A stretch of DNA of 14,861 bases. It comes from Clostridiales bacterium (GTDB taxonomy: Bacteria > Bacillota > Clostridia > Oscillospirales > CAG-272). Location: assembly GCA_003523225.1 (NCBI GenBank), contig DPGK01000002.1:7127-21987 (forward strand), read 5' to 3'. Below the pieces are notes generated by a model. It saw only the letters and a list, made by a program, of their open reading frames with translations. It was not told where the DNA came from and ran no database searches. The translations under genes were made by a program, and so were the position numbers. This document shows positions 12,464 to 14,861 of this stretch, in pieces (the first letter of the stretch is position 1; each line of letters opens with the position of its first letter).

Positions 12464-14149
12464 CTATATGCCCGCACGTATTTTTTCCTTGACCTCGGCA
12501 ATATAGGGAACAGAGACCGAAAGCTCGTCCACCCCTGCGTCAAGAAAGCGCGAAGTCAGCGCGGTATCTGCGGCAAGCTCGCCGCATACGCCTATCCATT
12601 TGCCGCCGCCCGCACGGTGGACTGCCTCCGCCGCCGAGCGTATAAGCCGTAGGACCGGCTCAAGGTTTTCGTCGATAAGCCTGCCGAGCGCCTCGTTCTG
12701 ACGGTCGGCGGCAAGCGTGTACTGGCAAAGGTCGTTGGTGCCTACCGAGAAAAAGTCGCACTCAGCGGCAAGGGCGTCGCACATCAGTGCGGCGGCGGGA
12801 GTTTCAAGCATAATGCCGAGCGGCATGGCGGGGTCAAAGGGATATTCCTCAAAGCGCAGCTCGTTCTGCACCTCGCGCAGCAGCGTGCGTACCCGGCGCA
12901 CCTCGTCCGCCGAGACCACCATTGGCAGCATTACGCGCAGATCGCCAAAAGCTGAAGCGCGGCAGAGCGCACGCAGCTGAGTGCGGAATATTCCCGTATT
13001 TTTAAGGCTGAAGCGCACGCCGCGAATGCCGAGCGCGGGATTTTCCTCGTGCGGCATTGGCAGTGCGGGGGTGGTCTTGTCGGCGCCTATGTCAAGGGTG
13101 CGGACTATCACGGGCTTGCCGGGTATCGAGTCAAGCGCTTTGCGGTAGGCGGCAAGCTGTTCCTCCTCGTCGGGCAGCGTGTCCCGCCCAAGGTAAAGAA
13201 ATTCACTGCGGAAAAGTCCTATGCCGTCAGCTCCGGCAGCAGCCGCCGCGGCAACCTCGCCCGGAGAGCCGACATTTGCCATCATCATTATGCGCCGCCC
13301 CGAAAGAGTTACCGCCGGAAGCTGTGCCAGCGCCGCAAGACGCTCCCTCTTTTCACGCTCAAGACGTTCGCGGTCGGCAAACGCTTCAAGCTCCTCCATG
13401 CCGGGATTCACCGTCACCGTTCCCGCCGCCGCGTCAAGCATGGCATCGCAGCCGTCGTAAACATCGGGTATCGGACCTGTCATAACCACGGCGGGAATGC
13501 CCATCTGCCGTGCGAGTATCGCGGTGTGCGAGCTGCGCGAGCCGCCGAAGGTGACAAAGCCGAGCACTGCCGCAGGGTCAAGGCTTACCGTTTCGCTGGG
13601 GGAAAGATCGGGGGCGACAATTATTGCGGGGGAGCTTTGCGACTCGCCTCGGGCGCGTCCGGTAAGCCGGTCATGTACTCTGCGGCAGACGTCCCGCATA
13701 TCCGCCGCGCGTGCGCGCAGATATTCGTCCTCCATGCCCTCAAACACTGCCGCCATCCGCTCTCCTGCGTCGATTACCGCCGCCTCTGCGGTAAGACCGT
13801 CCGCAAGACCTTCGCTTACTGCCTGCGTAAAGTCCTCGTCGTCAAGCAGCATACCGTGTATCTCAAAGATGGCAGCCGATTCTTCGCCTGCCGTTTTTGC
13901 GGCGCGGCGCTCAAGCTCTGCAATATCGCCGCGCGCCGTTGCCCGCGCGCGCTCAAAGCGGACGCGCTCGGCGTCGGAGCTCAGTCGGCTGTGCCGGTCG
14001 GCGGCAACGGCTTCCGTCTCCGCCGCGTGCCGGAAGCTCAGTCTGCCATGCGCCATGCCCTTTCCCGCACCCACGCCGCGGAACACGGCGGAGGCGACGG
14101 GCATTTCCTTATCGGGCGATATGCGTTTTTCGTTTGCCTCTGGGCACAT
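12464..14149 (-). CDS. ptsI: PTS Enzyme I (PEP-protein phosphotransferase)
   Basis: Cytoplasmic first enzyme of the sugar phosphorelay; takes phosphate from PEP and passes it to HPr. Numbered from ATG 14149, the phospho-His is His208 in GGSRSSHTAILARQMGIPAV. The C-terminal PEP-binding barrel has GIGLFRSEFLYLG, VRTLDIGADKTTP, ENPALGIRGVRF, a MLPMV strand, MLETPAA, FFSVGTNDLCQYTLAADR and the acid-base Cys522 in GVCGELAAD. Every key residue I can check is present, and the length of 561 aa is close to the usual 570. The frame is open to a TTG at 14173 inside ptsH, but ATG 14149, four nt after the ptsH stop with GGGG about 9 nt upstream, is more likely. It still leaves a 15-20-residue polar N-terminal tail before the conserved FRGVGAGKG start, so MPVAS at 14104 is also possible. 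Confidence 0.95.
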   Translation of the reverse strand: MCPEANEKRISPDKEMPVASAVFRGVGAGKGMAHGRLSFRHAAETEAVAADRHSRLSSDAERVRFERARATARGDIAELERRAAKTAGEESAAIFEIHGMLLDDEDFTQAVSEGLADGLTAEAAVIDAGERMAAVFEGMEDEYLRARAADMRDVCRRVHDRLTGRARGESQSSPAIIVAPDLSPSETVSLDPAAVLGFVTFGGSRSSHTAILARQMGIPAVVMTGPIPDVYDGCDAMLDAAAGTVTVNPGMEELEAFADRERLEREKRERLAALAQLPAVTLSGRRIMMMANVGSPGEVAAAAAAGADGIGLFRSEFLYLGRDTLPDEEEQLAAYRKALDSIPGKPVIVRTLDIGADKTTPALPMPHEENPALGIRGVRFSLKNTGIFRTQLRALCRASAFGDLRVMLPMVVSADEVRRVRTLLREVQNELRFEEYPFDPAMPLGIMLETPAAALMCDALAAECDFFSVGTNDLCQYTLAADRQNEALGRLIDENLEPVLRLIRSAAEAVHRAGGGKWIGVCGELAADTALTSRFLDAGVDELSVSVPYIAEVKEKIRAGI

Positions 14150-14153
14150 GGTT

Positions 14154-14426
14154 TCAGCCCCGGTCGTTCTCAAAGGACTTTTTCAGCGTGTCCTCAAGAG
14201 CCGCGGCAGCCTCCGCCTCATCGACGCCGTTGATGAAGAAGGCAAGCTCGTCCCCGTGCTTAGCTCCAAGACTCATGACCGAAAAAAGCCGTTTGGCGTC
14301 GGCGTCGCGGTTGCCGTTTTTAATTGTGATGTTGGAGGAAAAGCCTTTGGCTGTGTTTACGAGCGCTCCGGCGGGACGTGCATGAATGCCGTTTTTTCCG
14401 TCTATTTTATAAGTGAAGAATTTCAT
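14154..14426 (-). CDS. ptsH: HPr-family phosphocarrier protein
   Basis: Small cytoplasmic phosphocarrier between Enzyme I and EIIA. ATG 14426 gives MKFFTYKIDGKNGIHARPAG, placing the phospho-His exactly at canonical position 15, and has AAAGGATGG about 11 nt upstream. An alternative ATG at 14441 (adding MAIQS) has no spaced ribosome site. At 90 aa it has the normal HPr length. In the segment that reads KSIMGVMSLG in Bacillus HPr, this protein reads KRLFSVMSLG, so position 46, the Ser phosphorylated by HPr kinase in Gram-positive bacteria, is Arg. The catalytic side therefore looks intact while the usual regulatory site is missing. First gene of ptsH-ptsI-crr-EIICB. Confidence 0.93.
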   Translation of the reverse strand: MKFFTYKIDGKNGIHARPAGALVNTAKGFSSNITIKNGNRDADAKRLFSVMSLGAKHGDELAFFINGVDEAEAAAALEDTLKKSFENDRG

Positions 14427-14471
14427 TGATTGTATTGCCATCCTTTCGGCGGTTTGCCTTTAGTCCTTCTT

Positions 14472-14501
14472 ATTATTTGCCCGCGCACGCATTTTATGCA
14501 A
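14472..14501 (-). promoter_or_regulatory. ptsH: Candidate pts operon promoter
   Basis: On the minus strand AATAAT (14477-14472, 5 of 6 to the -10 consensus) lies 18 bp after TTGCAT (14501-14496), a weak -35. Transcription would start near 14465, about 39 nt before ptsH. The -35 overlaps an 11-bp palindrome GCAT-TTT-ATGC (14489-14499), a possible operator. I see no antiterminator (RAT) hairpin with terminator and no clear catabolite-response element. Confidence 0.4.
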
Positions 14502-14603
14502 AAAAAGAACGGATGCTGTGCATCAATGCAAATCGCTCCGTCAGTGCCGCGTCCTGAAAGTCAACAGCTTCATTCTGCGGAAAAAACAAACATTTTTTCA
14601 TTT

Positions 14604-14769
14604 GAAAACCGCACTGAATAATATACAGCATTGATCTGCTCTCCTCATCCGTCAGCCTACGGCTGCCACCTTCTCCGCTGGAGAAGGCTGATTGATTTCT
14701 ATCTGCCTCGCACATAAGTGAAAACTGCATTAATCCGCAGTTTAGAAAACCGCACTTAATAATTTGCAG
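14604..14769 (+). repeat. 25-bp repeat family, three copies
   Basis: Copies lie at 14604-14628 and 14745-14769 (22 of 25 bases identical, starting GAAAACCGCACT) and a more diverged one at 14720-14744 (starting GAAAACTGCATT) directly in tandem with the last. The diverged copy contains its own inverted repeat AAACTGC (14722-14728) / GCAGTTT (14737-14743). Copy 1 lies outside the inverted-repeat element and copies 2 and 3 inside it. Confidence 0.7.
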
Positions 14770-14826
14770 GTACAAAGAAAGCCTTCTCCAGCGGAGAAGG
14801 TGTCGGCGGAGCCGACGGATGAGGAG
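14641..14826. mobile_element. 186-bp inverted-repeat element (MITE- or BIME-like)
   Basis: The two ends are inverted copies. The outer 13 bp CTCCTCATCCGTC (14641-14653) is repeated exactly in reverse at 14814-14826, and an inner 22-bp block (14668-14689) is repeated exactly in reverse at 14780-14801. Each end holds two hairpins: CCTTCTCC-gct-GGAGAAGG, plus CAGCC-tac-GGCTG on the left (14653-14665) or GTCGGC-gga-GCCGAC on the right (14802-14816). The second hairpin differs in sequence between ends but keeps its pairing. About 90 bp of AT-rich DNA lies between. There is no transposase and no obvious target duplication. I recall similar CCTTCTCC/GGATGAGGAG repeats in gut Clostridia genomes. Confidence 0.75.
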
Positions 14827-14861
14827 GACAAAGTCATACCGCACAATAGTCTGTTCGCGCA

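Larger units (their letters stand above)
14427..14861. other. Gene-free region upstream of ptsH
   Basis: No convincing gene is present. It holds, in order from ptsH outward: the ptsH ribosome site and probable promoter (to 14501), a plain stretch (14502-14579), a 7-bp AT-only-core stem GAAAAAA/TTTTTTC (14580-14599), the first copy of a 25-bp repeat (14604-14628), and the inverted-repeat element 14641-14826 containing two more copies. The window ends 35 bases beyond the element. Confidence 0.7.

Noticed and set aside
13049..14233. A 394-codon plus-strand frame opposite ptsI, and another at 13497-14429
   Set aside because: Both lie antisense to ptsI/ptsH, which carry all the expected motifs; the products are low-complexity Arg/Ala/Ser sequences typical of GC-rich antisense frames.
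14442..14600. Possible sugar-responsive antiterminator (RAT) leader upstream of ptsH
   Set aside because: The predicted leader is only about 39 nt, with no terminator hairpin and T-run before the start codon; no antiterminator gene is adjacent.
14639..14690. Left end of the inverted-repeat element considered as a terminator
   Set aside because: Its hairpins are not followed by a T-run on either strand and no gene ends nearby, so a dispersed repeat is the better reading.
14720..14769. Tandem 25-bp repeats considered as a CRISPR array
   Set aside because: The copies abut without spacers, number only two in tandem, and no cas gene is near.
14494..14844. A 116-codon minus-strand open frame beyond ptsH
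   Set aside because: It is made almost wholly of the repeat element and 25-bp repeats, has no good ribosome site, and its product is Arg- and Cys-rich noise.

Overview
The window looks like a chromosomal piece of a moderately GC-rich Clostridia (Oscillospiraceae/Ruminococcaceae-like gut Firmicute). This is inferred from strong AGGAGG-type ribosome binding sites, sigma-A promoters (TTGACA-17-TATAAT), a BMP-type nucleoside ABC operon of the Bacillus/Lactococcus kind, a divergent ThyX of a type I associate with Clostridia, and a CCTTCTCC...GGAGAAGG / GGATGAGGAG repeat that I recall from genomes of that group. No phage, plasmid, CRISPR or transposase gene is visible.

Layout. (1) 1-202, minus: the first 12 nt of a probable initiator tRNA, a complete tRNA-Leu(UAA), and their near-perfect promoter. 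(2) 306-1639, plus: a promoter and two unrecognised genes (a 323-aa soluble protein and an 88-aa two-helix membrane protein). (3) 1641-3493, minus: a three-gene operon of a Dabb-domain protein, a DppA-type (M55) metallo-aminopeptidase and an atypical ThyX, with its own promoter and terminator. (4) 3601-10170, plus: a nucleoside uptake and salvage operon: BMP lipoprotein, double-NBD ATPase, two permeases, uridine kinase and an unknown four-helix membrane protein, ending in a strong terminator. (5) 10203-14501, minus: a self-contained sugar PTS operon, ptsH-ptsI-crr-EIICB. (6) 14427-14861: gene-free, with a probable pts promoter, a 25-bp repeat family and a 186-bp inverted-repeat element.

How the genes work together. 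In the nucleoside operon the lipoprotein captures nucleosides, the ABC core imports them, and uridine kinase phosphorylates uridine/cytidine and so traps them. Very tight gene junctions (ATGA overlaps or 1-2 nt) show translational coupling. Two hairpins after the lipoprotein gene probably make the binding protein more abundant than the ATPase. In the pts operon, phosphate passes from PEP to EI, HPr His15, EIIA and the EIIB cysteine, so one transcript encodes a full glucose-family phosphorelay.

The most notable points are an HPr with Arg where Gram-positive HPr has the regulatory Ser46, a ThyX whose RHRx7S signature is altered to RHH-x8-S, the unknown membrane protein co-translated with uridine kinase, hairpins positioned on ribosome binding sites, and the repeat element beside the pts promoter. 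I found no clear wholly new defence or mobile system; most of the window is housekeeping transport and metabolism with some unusual details.
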